From: Atriophallophorus winterbourni
Lineage: Eukaryota; Platyhelminthes; Trematoda; Plagiorchiida; Microphallidae
Reading direction: 5' to 3'
DNA: 64,000 bases
Assembly: GCA_013407085.1 (NCBI GenBank)
Contig: JACCGJ010010422.1
Coordinates: forward strand, 62,001-126,000
The notes beneath the pieces are model-generated. The model saw nothing but the letters and a program-made list of their open reading frames with translations, did no database searches and was not told where the DNA came from. Made by a program: the position numbers and the translations under genes. Below are positions 20,896 through 31,530 of this stretch, piece after piece (position 1 is the first letter of the stretch; the number at the start of each line of letters is the position of its first letter).

Positions 20896-21500
20896 CACTC
20901 ATAGCAATAACTAATACATGGTTCCAACCTCACTTGAGCGATCGCGAGCTATTTATTTCTAATATGACCCTGTTTCGCAAAGACCGCTTAAGAACAAGTG
21001 GTGGAGTATCTGTTTACCACCACAAACGTTTATACAGTACGGTAGATACAGACACTGATCTCAATCTGGAATACAGTAAACGGTGTAACTTTAAGTTCGA
21101 ATCAGATGACAGTTACATCGTTGGTGAAGTTTACTGTTCACCATCATCGCCGGATGCGTATAACGGAAAAAGCTTGAAATTAATGCAGTACATAAGAATA
21201 CAGCGCAATTTGCAATTATTGATTATGGGAGACTTCAATCTGCCTCAACTATATAACCGAATGGATCAACCACCCTTTGTATAATCATGTTTTCTAATAT
21301 ACTTGACAACGAAATTTGCAACAGACATCTGTTCTAGACTTAGTCTTAACCTCTGGTGACACGGCCGTTGAAGAAGTTCAGTAGCGCCATACGTTGGGTC
21401 GAAGCGACAACCTCGTTCTGCTCTTTTATTACGTGTGCAGCGCCAGTAGAATGGTAAAGCAAACAAAACTAAATAGAAAAGTGGTATACGTTGGTTTGAT
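20896..21500 (+). pseudogene. AP-type endonuclease remnant of CR1 'C'
   Basis: The frame 20934-21284 shows LFISNMTLFRKDR, GGVSVYHHKRL, IVGEVYCSPSS and LLIMGDFNLPQL (near 21220-21250), the LINE endonuclease series. The SDH box is not readable in the following 200 bases because of frame changes. TNTWFQPHLSDRE just before the ATG matches the ETWF box. Confidence 0.7.
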
Positions 21501-23215
21501 GTAAACAATGGGGGATTCCGATGAATATAATATAAATTTCAGTGATCCCGAGTCGCATTACTCAACCCAGACAAATTACATCACCAACATGATACATTTA
21601 AATTCTAACTATGTACCGAAACATAATAGCAAAGAGCCCGATTTGAGAATTCGCAGTCGGACTAGAAAATGGTTGACAAAGCGAAATTTGGCACGAGCTA
21701 TTCACAGGGTCGCCAGAACAGAATCGACCTGGACAAACTTTCTCAAATCGCGGAATCAAGTCACAAATCTCATCTGGCAGGATAAACAATATCATTAGCT
21801 TCGGTTGGCAGTGAGAATGCAAAGAAATCTCAAACTGCTTGATCGAACCGTTAACAACACTACGAAGCTGAAACCCGGTGTTTTTTCGATCATGACAGAT
21901 GACGGACTAACTGATTCTGTGCTGGAAACTTCTAACGCTCTCGCTTGATTTTATTCATGAGTTTTCACCCCCAAAGATGCATTACTACCATCGGAATTAT
22001 CAGCACCAATTGTGCTGGAATCTATAAGTGATAGTTGCATCAATTCTGAAATAGTGCAGCACCACCTAAGCATGTTGAATATCAACAAGTCCCTTGGATC
22101 TGACGGAATCACACCAGCAATCCTAAAGTTGTGCGGCAGTCAATTGCGCGAACCACTTTGTGATTTATTTAATCACTCGGTGAGGGAGGGTGTTGTACCA
22201 AATGACTCGAAGAGAAGAATCATAACACCCATATACAAAGGTGGAACTCGTTCTGACCCAACAAATTACTTACCTGCTACACTCATTCCATGATATCAAA
22301 AGTTATGGAATGAATTGTGTGCGAAAGAATTGTGAGTCATTTCGAAAACCATAACTTGTTGTCCAGACAGCAACATGGATTACAGAAGTCTCGTTCTTGC
22401 TTTTCCCACATACTGGAGATAATGGACGACTGGACGCAAGCAGTGAATGATGGTAGTTGTGTGCATGCGCGTTACTTAGACATGTCAGAGGCGTTTGATC
22501 ACATGGACTATTTTATACTCCTGAGCAAGTTGCAGGATGTTGGTATTAATGGGTGCCTTCTTACCTGGCTGTGAAGCTACCTTCTTGATCGCAAGGCAAC
22601 TGTAGGCATCGATGGTGTGATGTCTAGGGAAATCGAAGCAATTAGTGGTGTTCCACAAGGTTCGGTAATTGGTCCGGTTCTCTTTTTCGTCGATATCTAC
22701 GACCTTCAGAAACGTGTCACAGACAAAATGATTCTTTTTGCGGATGATGTTAAACCTTGGATGCGAATCGCGTCAAGCGTGAACTGTTTGCGCTTACAAA
22801 GCAATTTGGATATATTGTACAGCTGGTTATAGCGAAACAAACTTCCATTCAACGTCAGAATGTGGAATTGTTGCAAATAGATAACGATTTCCCATTCTAC
22901 TACAGCCTTGAATCGCAACGACTGGAATGGTACATCAGAAAAGGACCTCGGCGTATGGATTAGTGGAAGTCTTAAGATTAGCATGCAATGCGAAGCAGTG
23001 TACAACCGAGCTAGCCGCATACTAGGTATGCTTCGGCGTATTTTCGGACGTTTTTCCCGTGAAACATTCACCATGCTCATAAATACGTATATTAACACAG
23101 TGATGGATTACTCAGTGCTAGTTTGGGCACCATGACTACAAAAGGACATCAAGCTGCTCGAGAGGATTTATCACAGAGCAACTAAAATAATTGGCTGTCT
23201 CCATGGTCCAAAAAG
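21500..23215 (+). pseudogene. Reverse transcriptase and carboxyl end of CR1 'C'
   Basis: Pieces: an RIRSRTRKWLTKRNLARAIH linker in 21508-21798; NKSLGSDGITPAILKL and IITPIYKGGTRSDPTNY in 22012-22293; QHGLQKSRSCFSHIL and MSEAFDHMD in 22317-22574 (motif A). SGVPQGSVIGPVLF and ILFADDVK follow in 22617-22832 (motif C at 22737-22754). EKDLGVWISGSLK and MDYSVLVWAP come before 23135, and a YHRATKIIG block runs to about 23215. The terminal WNSLP block is missing, so the 3' end is truncated or unreadable. Confidence 0.85.
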
Positions 23216-23234
23216 CAAATAATTTAAAGAAACT

Positions 23235-24230
23235 ATAAATTAAAAGAATAGGGAATGCATAAAAACAACACAATTTTTTATGAATATGGAAAGTCAGCTT
23301 GTGTTTTCAGGTGCGAGGTTGGATTTGGTCAACATATAGTTGTTAAGTTCAGCCACGAACGTGTTCAGGCTTGATGCACAAATGATATGTGGGGGCAGAG
23401 AGTTCCATATACAAACAAACTCGGACAACAAAGAAGAACCTTCAACAATTTGATCTACAGTGTGGAATAATTAACTTGTAACCATGATATCTGCTACCAC
23501 GTGCTTCTTGACGATGAAAAAGGTGTTCAAGTCAGTGATCCACTGTATGTAGAAAGTTGAACGGCAGGATCAAGTCACCCCTGACACGACGATACGAAAG
23601 TCAAACAGGTTCCGAGTTGCAATTTTTTCCAATTATACCCCGTTGTATAGTCGGGTCAGCAGTTTTGTAGCGCGGTAGTATACGCGTTGCAGCTAGGTCA
23701 TGTCCTTTTGTAACCATGGGGACCATGCTAGAACAGCATACTCCATTATTGGCCTGATATAGGTGTTAATTATCTGTGGGAGCATCTGCTTTGTTAAACT
23801 ACAGAGCAGTACTAAGCTTTGGCAGGACTTTACGTCCACCACAGAACACAGCCGGGAAGACTTCAAGTTACTGCTAATCCACACACTCAGGTCTTTTTCT
23901 TCCGTAACCCATGAAAGTTGCTGAGATCCCAGAGAATATGCGAATTCGAAGGATTTATCTACGTTTGCCATTTTACATTTATTGATGTTGAATGTTAGGC
24001 CGTTTCGTGAGGAGCACGTACGAAGTGGTTAGAGATCTTTTTGTAGAATTTGGCAGTCTTCTATTATGCGTACGCTAGCACAGACTATGATATCATCCGC
24101 AAACAAAATGATTTTGCTGTGTACTATTTGAGGTATATCGTTCGCGTACACCAGGAAGTATATTGACCCCAAGACTGAACCTTTATTAATATCGCAGTAA
24201 GGCTTACCAGTCCTCGACGAAAACAACTTG
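23235..24230 (-). mobile_element. CR1-type LINE 'D', 5'-truncated, reversed
   Basis: Minus strand: SVLGSIYFLVYANDIPQIV and IILFADDIIVCASV in 24029-24226, then EEKDLSVWISSNLKSS, YIRPIMEYAVLAWSPWL in 23693-23971, then the carboxyl end to about 23305 with LNTFVAELNNYML. Motif C is present but motif A is not, so the element is truncated within the palm. It converges on CR1 'C'. Confidence 0.8.
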
Positions 24231-24429
24231 CATAATTAAAACCGGCTGTTTGAATGTTGTGTTAATACCTTTGTCAGTTGTAAAGTTCATGAACAAAATA
24301 AAAGCATTTCTCTGCATTTTCCAGCATTTCGCACTAGATAGCAACAAATGTGTAACGCACCATAAATTCCTAGAGCAAACTAGCAGAAATTTAAAAACAA
24401 GATATGCAATTAGATAAAGTAGTACACAA

Positions 24430-25640
24430 GTAGTCAAAATGAATAATTCGATATAAACTCGTCTATTTTCGTTTTAAAGTTATGCGAGCTAGTGAAGTTA
24501 ACAAGGGTAGAATGTCAACTGTTCCGAGTAAAACAGATAGAGACAGAATAAAATAATTTCTACAGTTTAGACAAGAATGGCGTACCACCAGCGTATATTC
24601 ATGGGTCGGATAAATCTTCGAATCCCTTCGCGTGAATAAGCCATGTAAAAAATTCCTCGGGGTACGGAATATTTTCTAAAGTAGGAAGAGTTATTCTCTG
24701 ATTCGTCGATAGAGAATGTTAAACAGATTCAGGTGACCTGTTCTTTCTTCGTAAGGCATGATGCTGAGAACTAGTTTGCTGAGCCATGAAGACCATGAAT
24801 GCACAGCTTATTCTAGGACTGGTCTAAGGACAGTGTTCATGATCCTTTGGAAAATCTTGAATTGAGGACACGTATTTCTTTTGTAAAGGAAGTGTTAGTT
24901 TGAAGCGATGTTTATAAACTGGAGTATATCCGGAAACTTAAATTGTCATCTTCACTGAAATTTTCAAGGACATGTTACGCTATATGTTACGTGAACTCTA
25001 TTTGCTTTCCCACTTTTAAGAGCATGCATTAGTTGAAGTTAAATGGCAGTTTGTTCTTTATCGCCCAGTTGTGAAGCGTATCAAGAACTTTTAACAGCAG
25101 ACAGTATCCTGGGCTACGGATGCATCACCGCATCTTTATGTCATCGGCGAATAACGTAATTCCTTTTCAAACAAGTTCCGCGATTTCATAAACGAGAAAG
25201 AGGATCGGACAAAGGATTGAGCCTTGAGGAACTCCGATAGTTGCTGTGATTTGTTTTGATAATGCACCTTTAACACGATAGTGCTTTTGTCATTGGAACA
25301 ATTTTCCGTTGCTACCAGGCCTTTTAAGCTCCTGCAGTATTAGACTTTGTTTAACACTATCAAATGTCTTAAAGTTATCTTGGTGCATGCATGAATAGCT
25401 TGCTCTCCCTGTACCACTGAAGTCCATTCATCCAGCGTTATCAGTAAATTAGATAAACATAAATAATTCCGTACAAATCCTTGCTATTTTCTCAAAATTT
25501 ACTGATTAATTTCAAAATGTTTCATAAGATCTTCAAACGTTAGGCGATCAAGTAATTTGGAAATCACAGGTAACAGAGTACCGGTTCAGTAATTAGAAAC
25601 ATCAGAGAAATTTCCCACATTATATATAGGATTAATTATT
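24430..25640 (-). mobile_element. CR1-type LINE 'E', strongly decayed, reversed
   Basis: No long frame survives, but minus-strand fragments read LSNLLITLDEWTS near 25440, then GSILCPILFLVYEIAEL near 25200 and ITLFADDIKM near 25140-25165. The carboxyl-terminal region follows down to about 24450. The first of these matches LSNLLITLDDWT in CR1 'G'. It is an older copy of the same clade than CR1 'D', lying beside it in the same orientation. Confidence 0.65.
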
Positions 25641-26240
25641 CAACTTTTTAATTTGTAGGTATCACGCCATTTGCCGGTGTTTAATTGAACAATTATGCAA
25701 ATTATCAACGTGCTAAATGTTTTTTTTTGCATTTTTCCAGGACGACAAAATCATACAGATGTTTGGGCACACGGGATTGAACAGGTTGGTCTGGCCAACC
25801 TAATTCAAAAGTGGCTTACAACTTAGCAGAGTTTCGGTACATTTGTACACCTGTGTAAGATGGGAATATATGGGTAAGCACATTTTCGGATATGTGTAAC
25901 AGAGTGAGATTTGACCTGGAACCGTTGGATTGATAGTCGAATGTCGCATTTGCTGTGCCCGGCCCTCCCCGCTTGATATTTAAAACTCAAAAATATTTTA
26001 ATTTTCAGAAACGTGTTCCCCGACCTTTTCAAGTCTTCAACTAAATTGTTGGTTAATAATTCAAGTAGTGTCAGATTACAGATTCATTCTCGACCTCTGA
26101 TGTAATTAAAATCTGATGAAGTAGCTCAAATTTGTTTACTCGCCGTTACGACTGAATAAACGAGAGACAAACGAATGATATTGATTTAGTTAAGCGTATG
26201 GAACACTTAAAGTCGCTATTTCGTGATTGTTCATCAATCG
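25641..26240. other. Spacer and 5' flank of the USP gene
   Basis: No coding frame recognised. No firm TATA box or initiator could be assigned. The sequence agatgctgcag-like string just before 26283 could be a splice or trans-splice acceptor but has no strong pyrimidine tract. Confidence 0.4.
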
Positions 26241-26322
26241 ATTCTAAACGAATGAATGAGTGATACTCGAATGCTGCAGACACAGTTTACGTAGCCTTGG
26301 CCAGTCATTCGGCGAAATCATC

Positions 26323-26832
26323 ATGTCGAATTTACTTCAACGTCGCCCCAATCGCCGTCGAATAATGATACCAGTGAAAAAAATCTCACACGCTATGCAC
26401 GCTTTTAATTGGTACTTGAATAACTTGAAGAAAGAAACGGATGATGTGGTGTTCATCAATGTGGTTAAAACAACTTATAGCTGGTTCCGAGGGAACCCCA
26501 TTCATTTGGAGCTGCTTGAAGGACGCAGAAACACGGTGGGAATGCACATTGAAGAATTCAACAGAGGGGAACGTGCGTGTAAAGAATTAGCCAAATATGC
26601 AGTCGACAACCAGGTGATAGCATTTTGGAACATTTTCACAGCTCCTTCTACCAGAGATATTTTGATGGAGGTGATAAAAGAGTACCATGTCGACATGGTC
26701 ATCCTCGGAAATCGCGGCGTTGGAGCTTTACGGCGTGCACTCAAGGGGAGCGTTTGTACTTATCTCAAACGTAACGCAAGTGTTCCCGTGGTAGTTGTAC
26801 CGTGCAAAAACACGAAGGAACCGACACAGTGA
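26323..26832 (+). CDS. Universal stress protein (UspA-fold) family protein
   Basis: A 169-residue single-exon frame from the ATG at 26323; an earlier in-frame ATG at 26260 would add 21 residues with no family match, so the later start fits the usual 150-170-residue size. Strand 1 reads RRIMIPV, followed by KKISHAMHAFNWYLNNL, where the family has DGSEH-AFxWY. The middle carries VVFINVV and the end HVDMVILGNRGVGALRRALKGS, an exact G-2x-G-9x-G-S nucleotide-binding signature, then VPVVVVP. USPs are soluble alpha/beta proteins that bind ATP or act as dimeric stress factors; flatworms, including schistosomes, have an expanded set. The first nucleotide-binding segment is altered (Lys-Lys-Ile in place of Asp-Gly-Ser), so binding may be weakened. 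The frame is intact amid dead transposons, which argues that it is under selection. Confidence 0.85.
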   Translation: MSNLLQRRPNRRRIMIPVKKISHAMHAFNWYLNNLKKETDDVVFINVVKTTYSWFRGNPIHLELLEGRRNTVGMHIEEFNRGERACKELAKYAVDNQVIAFWNIFTAPSTRDILMEVIKEYHVDMVILGNRGVGALRRALKGSVCTYLKRNASVPVVVVPCKNTKEPTQ

Positions 26833-26918
26833 TTTTTTACAATATTATCCACAGAATATTTATACGCAATTCTTTTAACCTACACGAGAATCTTACTCCA
26901 TTGTCAGGTTAGTAGACA

Positions 26919-26924
26919 AATAAA
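26919..26924 (+). terminator. Polyadenylation signal AATAAA of the USP gene
   Basis: A canonical AATAAA lies 87 bases after the USP stop codon, in an AT-rich 3' UTR, a normal distance for a metazoan gene. Confidence 0.6.
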
Positions 26925-26930
26925 TTTCAT

Positions 26931-27325
26931 TTACTTCCCAAATTATTTTTTTTCATTTTTGTGGTATAGAACTTTAGGTATCACAATTATTTGAAGCTAT
27001 ATATTTTTGTGTATGCAAAGTCAACATATTTCGGATAGAGATATTATTACGTTAATTGAATCCTTGAAGTGTTTTGAAATATCAGCTGATTTCCGTTTCA
27101 TTATTCGAACATATCAGGTCATCGGTTAATGTGTGGAATGCAATGCTAATTATTTAGTAATGATAAATCGGCAGTTCTGAAAATATTCATTTGAGATTAT
27201 TACCAATATTATTAGTATAATTATTCTAAGGAACGTCGAATGCAATGGTTTTCCTCCTCAAGATAACAGAAATAAAAGACATTGATTTAACGTTATGGGA
27301 CTAACAGTTTCAACTGTATTATTAG
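26931..27325. other. AT-rich spacer
   Basis: No coding frame or repeat recognised between the USP 3' end and the RTE fragment. Confidence 0.45.
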
Positions 27326-27329
27326 ATAA

Positions 27330-27880
27330 TAGTAAGAGCCGCTGAAGTGCTTTCAAAAGCTGGTCTACAGAGCATGTTCACTCTATTGCGACCCAATTGC
27401 GTCATGTCTACAGAATGAAAAATGGTCGTATTCCGAAAGATCTACTCTGGTGAGTTGCAACTAGGAAGTCGACCATTGGGCAGACCGCACTTGCGATACA
27501 AAGACGTTTGCAAAAGAGATATGAAAGCTCTTGGCATTGACCCGGCGAGTTGGGAAAACTTGCTCTTGACCGCTCACATTGGAGGCATTGTGTAAGCTGG
27601 GGAGGAGCAGATACAGCTGCTGCCTGTTTAACGCAGATCACGCCGCCGGCGTGCAACTGACGCAATACAACCGAGTTCTGACTTTCGTTGCAAGAGCTGC
27701 GGGAGAGATTGTTCCTCCCGAATCGGACTGTTTAGTCATTCCAAAAGCTGCGAAACTTAAACATTTACGCGATTATGATGTACATCCATGGTCGACATCG
27801 ACCGAAGGAGGCCAAAAACAACAGTAAGAGCCGGTGCTATTATTGTTAACCTGGGAAGACTGCTGTACGCAACCTTCTAG
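27330..27880 (+). mobile_element. RTE-type LINE 3' fragment
   Basis: Plus-strand pieces match the end of the RTE at 30640-32700: AEVLSKAGLQSMFTLL, then HVYRMKNGRIPKDLLW, LGRPHLRYKDVCKRDMKALG, and HWRHCV, with several frame changes. The next roughly 270 bases match the 3' UTR of that element (reversed at 30640-30868), down to the ATCGACCGAAGGAG phrase. It is a 5'-truncated copy. It also gives an uninterrupted version of the site where a PLE is inserted in the other copy. Confidence 0.8.
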
Positions 27881-28183
27881 TAATAATTGTTATAAAAACT
27901 AAATTACAAAATCAGAAATCTTAAACGCATGTTCTCGTATAAAACACGTAGAAAATTCAACAAATGATAATCTTCATGTGACATATATGGAACAAAAACA
28001 AAATATTGCCCGTCTGCTGCGACAAAATCAAAGACGAGAAGCTTTTATGAAAAACTCAGTGCGGGTTACGTGTAAATTTAAACAACACGAAAACTGAACA
28101 CCTTTGGGAATTGCTTCAGCAAAATCAAAATGAAAGCAAGATTCGGGCTCTTTAATAAACGTTAGTGGATACAGCAATGTTAT

Positions 28184-28242
28184 TGAAACGTTACCAATAA
28201 ACTACTCTCACCGATTCATTACAAACTTTCTTTTTTCATTGT
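28184..28242 (+). repeat. Solo fragment of PLE terminal repeat
   Basis: tgaaacgttaccaataaact, followed by a near match of ctctcaccgattc and a T-rich run, closely matches 19465-19515 of the PLE's high-coordinate arm. No PLE coding sequence adjoins it. Surrounding bases (27881-28183 and 28243-28790) hold no recognised gene; a 92-codon minus-strand frame at 28288-28566 has no domain I can name. Confidence 0.7.
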
Positions 28243-28789
28243 TAGTGAATATCGTGTATGAATACAGTACAGCAGGCAGAAGCATATTTAATAAAAATAT
28301 AACAAACAGATCAGCCTAATTTTCATGTTCGACGAAAGAGCTGCAAAACTTTTCATTAATTGCTTGGACTGACATTTTTTGAACGAAGAATGATATGTGT
28401 AATCCGGCATACGATAGCAGAGGATCTGAACAGTTAACCCGAAGCTCTTGAAATCTATCAGCATTAACATTCTCAAAAACAAAGAATTCTCAATACATGG
28501 TAATTGGTGGTGATTTGGTGAGTTTGCAATGACCAATAAAAATCTGGGCTGAAGCAGATTCGGCAAACTGATTTAAACATCGCATGACATGGTTGACAGG
28601 CACCGGATTAATGCTCGATGGGGTTACATTTTTCACATATCTTCAATTTGAATGAGTTTAATGTTGTGATTTGTCGAATTCCAAAAAATCGACATAGTTA
28701 AATATGATATAATTTGACATCGATTTTGCGCTGAGTTTCTCACCTGATGAGTATTGCTTCCGTTACTGACTAATTGTTACATTCTAAAA

Positions 28790-29070
28790 CCTCACTCAAA
28801 TGTCACTATACGAATACTCACAGTTTGTTCAATAAATTGGCTTAACTAACCGAGCTGTACAAACGATACTTACTCGAACTCGTCGTTGTTACTAAAACCT
28901 GGTTTCAATCTTGTTTGACTGAAAGCGAACTGCCGATCCCCAACATGATACTATTACGGAACGATCAACTAAAAAGGTCGTGGTGTGGCTGTGTACTGTC
29001 ACGAACGTCCTGAGTGTGTGAAGATTCACGATCTCAACCTTGAATCAGAAGACACCCTCTGATGTGACAC
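28790..29070 (+). mobile_element. CR1-type LINE fragment, endonuclease amino-terminal part
   Basis: Reads YTNTHSLFNKLA, then LELVVVTKTWFQSCLTESEL, IPNMILLRNDQ, and after a frame change KGRGVAVYCHERPE: the family's endonuclease start, ETWF box, and GGVAxY box in order. It is closest in layout to the endonuclease of CR1 'C'. The GDFN and SDH boxes are absent. Confidence 0.7.
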
Positions 29071-29204
29071 CGGCACTTATTTGTTGCATAACGGTTTGAT
29101 GACAGCTACGTATTGACTCATGTTAAGTATTCAAGTGGACTACATTTGACATTACTTGCTTATTTGTTATTTCTTTTTAATGAAGGAATATTTACTATGA
29201 TATA

Positions 29205-29252
29205 GTATTTGTGAAGCTACGTGCTTTTTGAGACCATAAATTCTTGAATCCT
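29205..29252 (+). repeat. CR1 3' tail ending in TTGAATC repeat
   Basis: gctttttgagaccataaa followed by ttcttgaatcctga resembles the element ends at 47495-47527 and 49240-49305 (taaatcttgaatcttgaatc). It probably ends the fragment starting at 28790 after a large internal deletion. A second copy of the short phrase lies at 29475-29500. 29500-29860 shows nothing recognised. Confidence 0.5.
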
Positions 29253-29859
29253 GAAGATGGCTATTCTTAAGAGCAGCAATTAACTGCAGCACAGATGAAC
29301 TGGTAAGTTGAGAAGAAGTATATCTGTTCAAATGTTTCAAGAATAATGTATACTCAAAATGTTCAACCGACCCCAACATAGAAACCGAAGATAAAACCGA
29401 ACCAGATACACTATACCGTATGTTCAACATAAATCAGAACTTGCAGCCAGGGTACTCCGGCCACGTTTCAGACCACAAATTCTTGAATCTTGAATTTGTA
29501 CTAATGCGAGAGTGACCTGTTGACGATGACAGTATTTGCATGCACTGTAGAAATTTCATTTAACCTAGACATACAAACACAAGTTTGTTTACAATTTTCC
29601 TTTTCTTCTAAGGCTTACTAAACCTGACCTTTCTGTCTTAGCTTGAAAAGAGCCCACGGGTAAAGACTAGAAATGAAATGTGTAGTAGACTATATAATGT
29701 GCAAATAACACTTATTCTATAAAAACAAGATGGAAGCCACTCACAGTAAATCTAAAGTTAAAAAGGAAATAGATTCGCTCTGAATTACCGGTCAGTAAAT
29801 AAACTCTAGGATTCAAGAATATATTTCGTAACACCAAAAGATTACCCGATGAATGAAAA

Positions 29860-30235
29860 TGATCAAGACAATATAAAAAGTATATCAAGTGTACGGCTCA
29901 CGAATGATTTTCGCTTGAATAAGTAGGTCCAATATCGCTTTAAATATCGCAAGGCATGGAGATTCACACCACAAGTTGAGTTAGGCAATTCCGAAAAAAA
30001 TTCGCAAGAACGGACAAATTTGGATGTAGAAAGATAGGATATGTACGCGTGTAACTTTCTCGCCTCACTCTTAGTGTCTTGGTGGGTGTCCATCAGAAGA
30101 CAATCTAAAAAGTATGAAAAAACGCTCCATATCTTCCTTTGGGTAAATTCACGTAGACCCAGACGTCGCATTCTTTTGGTGTAAGGAACATTGCAAGTAC
30201 CCGACACTAACTTTGTCGCTCAGTGATAAATTTGT
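29860..30235 (-). mobile_element. CR1-type LINE remnant, carboxyl-terminal part
   Basis: Minus-strand frame 29863-30207 begins SGTCNVPYTKRMRRLGLREFTQRK, matching the family's ...ATKLVxG..YxxRLxxLGLxxLxxRR block; just upstream a YRQIYH..ATKLV string is readable. The rest of the frame, with FVRSCEFFSELPN, is diverged. 30236-30640 has a 90-codon frame with no domain recognised. Confidence 0.6.
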
Positions 30236-30868
30236 CGATAAGGACGATTTTGCTCTGTAATTGCGGAAAGATATTTCCGGCTGCAGGATTGGTTTTATGA
30301 AAAAGTATTATCATGGAGATAACTGAGGTAAATTCGATAAATCACGACAAAAATATGGATCGGTTTTGTAAAGCAAACAATCAACAACATACGAAAATTG
30401 GTAGCCAGACGTTGGAACACCAGGAGTGCTAATCACGAGCTTCTGAACAATATGCAGAACACCACCCTCCGACACAAACGATTGACGACAACAAATGTCA
30501 GCCTCCAATAATTCAGACATGGGACGCATGGCATGAGAACGGGTTGAGTGACAACATAATAAGAAAGATGCAGAGATTGTCACTATCGAACGATATACAA
30601 TTCGTGAATGTCGGTCAAACGAGCCGTGCTTGGTGAGAGCTTAAAGAGTACCGGTTGTTGTTTGTCTCCTTCGGTCGATGTCGACCATGAATGTACATCA
30701 CAATCGCATAAATTTTCATGTTTTACAGCTTTTTGAATGAATAAATAGTTCGATTAGGTAGGAACAATCTCTCCCGCAGCAATTGCAACGATAGTCATAA
30801 CTCGGTTGTAAAGCGTCAGTTGCACGCCGTCGGCGTGATCTGCGTTCAGTAGCCAAGAGCTGTATCCG

Positions 30869-31530
30869 ATCTGTTGTTCATAGTTGTTCTCCGAGCTGGT
30901 ATGGTTGATTGCGGACGTTTCGTCATCAAACTAGATGAATACTATGCCCACTCGGAATTAGTGTAGCACACAAGCCAGCTTCGACACCGAGAAGCAAAAT
31001 AGTCAAGGTCAAGAACAAGCTGGCTAAGGAGGAAAGAAACAATGTCGTGTACAGAATCCCTTGTTCCGATTGTGAGAAATATTATATCGGACAGACTGGA
31101 AGAAGCCTGGAAACCAGGATACATGAACACAAACTGGCTACACGACGACACGACCACAAATCAGTAATATCGGCACACATGGATCGAGAAGGTCACGAAT
31201 TCAATTGATAAAGAACAGAAATCATCGCCAAAGGCAGAACTCGTCACGTTCGAGAGTTCCTCGAAGCGTGGTATTCGACACCACAATCAAACAATGAACA
31301 CATTCAAGTGGATGGGATCTACGGACCAATGAGAACACGACAACGACTACATGCAAGGATTATAGCCAATCACAGTAGATGAGGTCGAAACGCAGCAGAT
31401 AAATTCGAATGATCACCACCGCACAGTTGCTTCGAAAGAAGTTTCGCTGATGATGTCATCTAGTTTGATGACGAAACTCGGAGAACAACTATGAACTACA
31501 ATAGGGTACCTGAGCTGAAAGTTTTGAAAA
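30869..31530 (+). mobile_element. Penelope-like element fragment nested in the RTE
   Basis: Plus-strand frame reads KLAKEERNNVVYRIPCSDC, then EKYYIGQTGRSLETRIHEHK, HMDREGHEF, then after two stops AKGRTRHVREFLEAWYS: a Penelope GIY-YIG endonuclease with GVY/YIG-type blocks, the Arg, and the Glu of the EAW helix visible. The segment is bounded by ctgtatccg at 30860-30868 and again at 31531-31539, a candidate 9-bp target-site duplication. Its left end carries an inverted copy of its own right end (30883-30944 against 31455-31496), the same layout as the PLE at 17.4-19.5 kb. No RT domain is present. Confidence 0.75.

Larger units (their letters stand above)
19560..23215 (+). mobile_element. CR1-type LINE 'C', near full length, inactive
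   Basis: About 3.65 kb, starting only about 40 bases after the PLE. Zinc-finger ORF1, endonuclease and reverse transcriptase follow in order on the plus strand. Broken by many stops and frameshifts. It meets CR1 'D' tail to tail near 23220. Confidence 0.8.
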
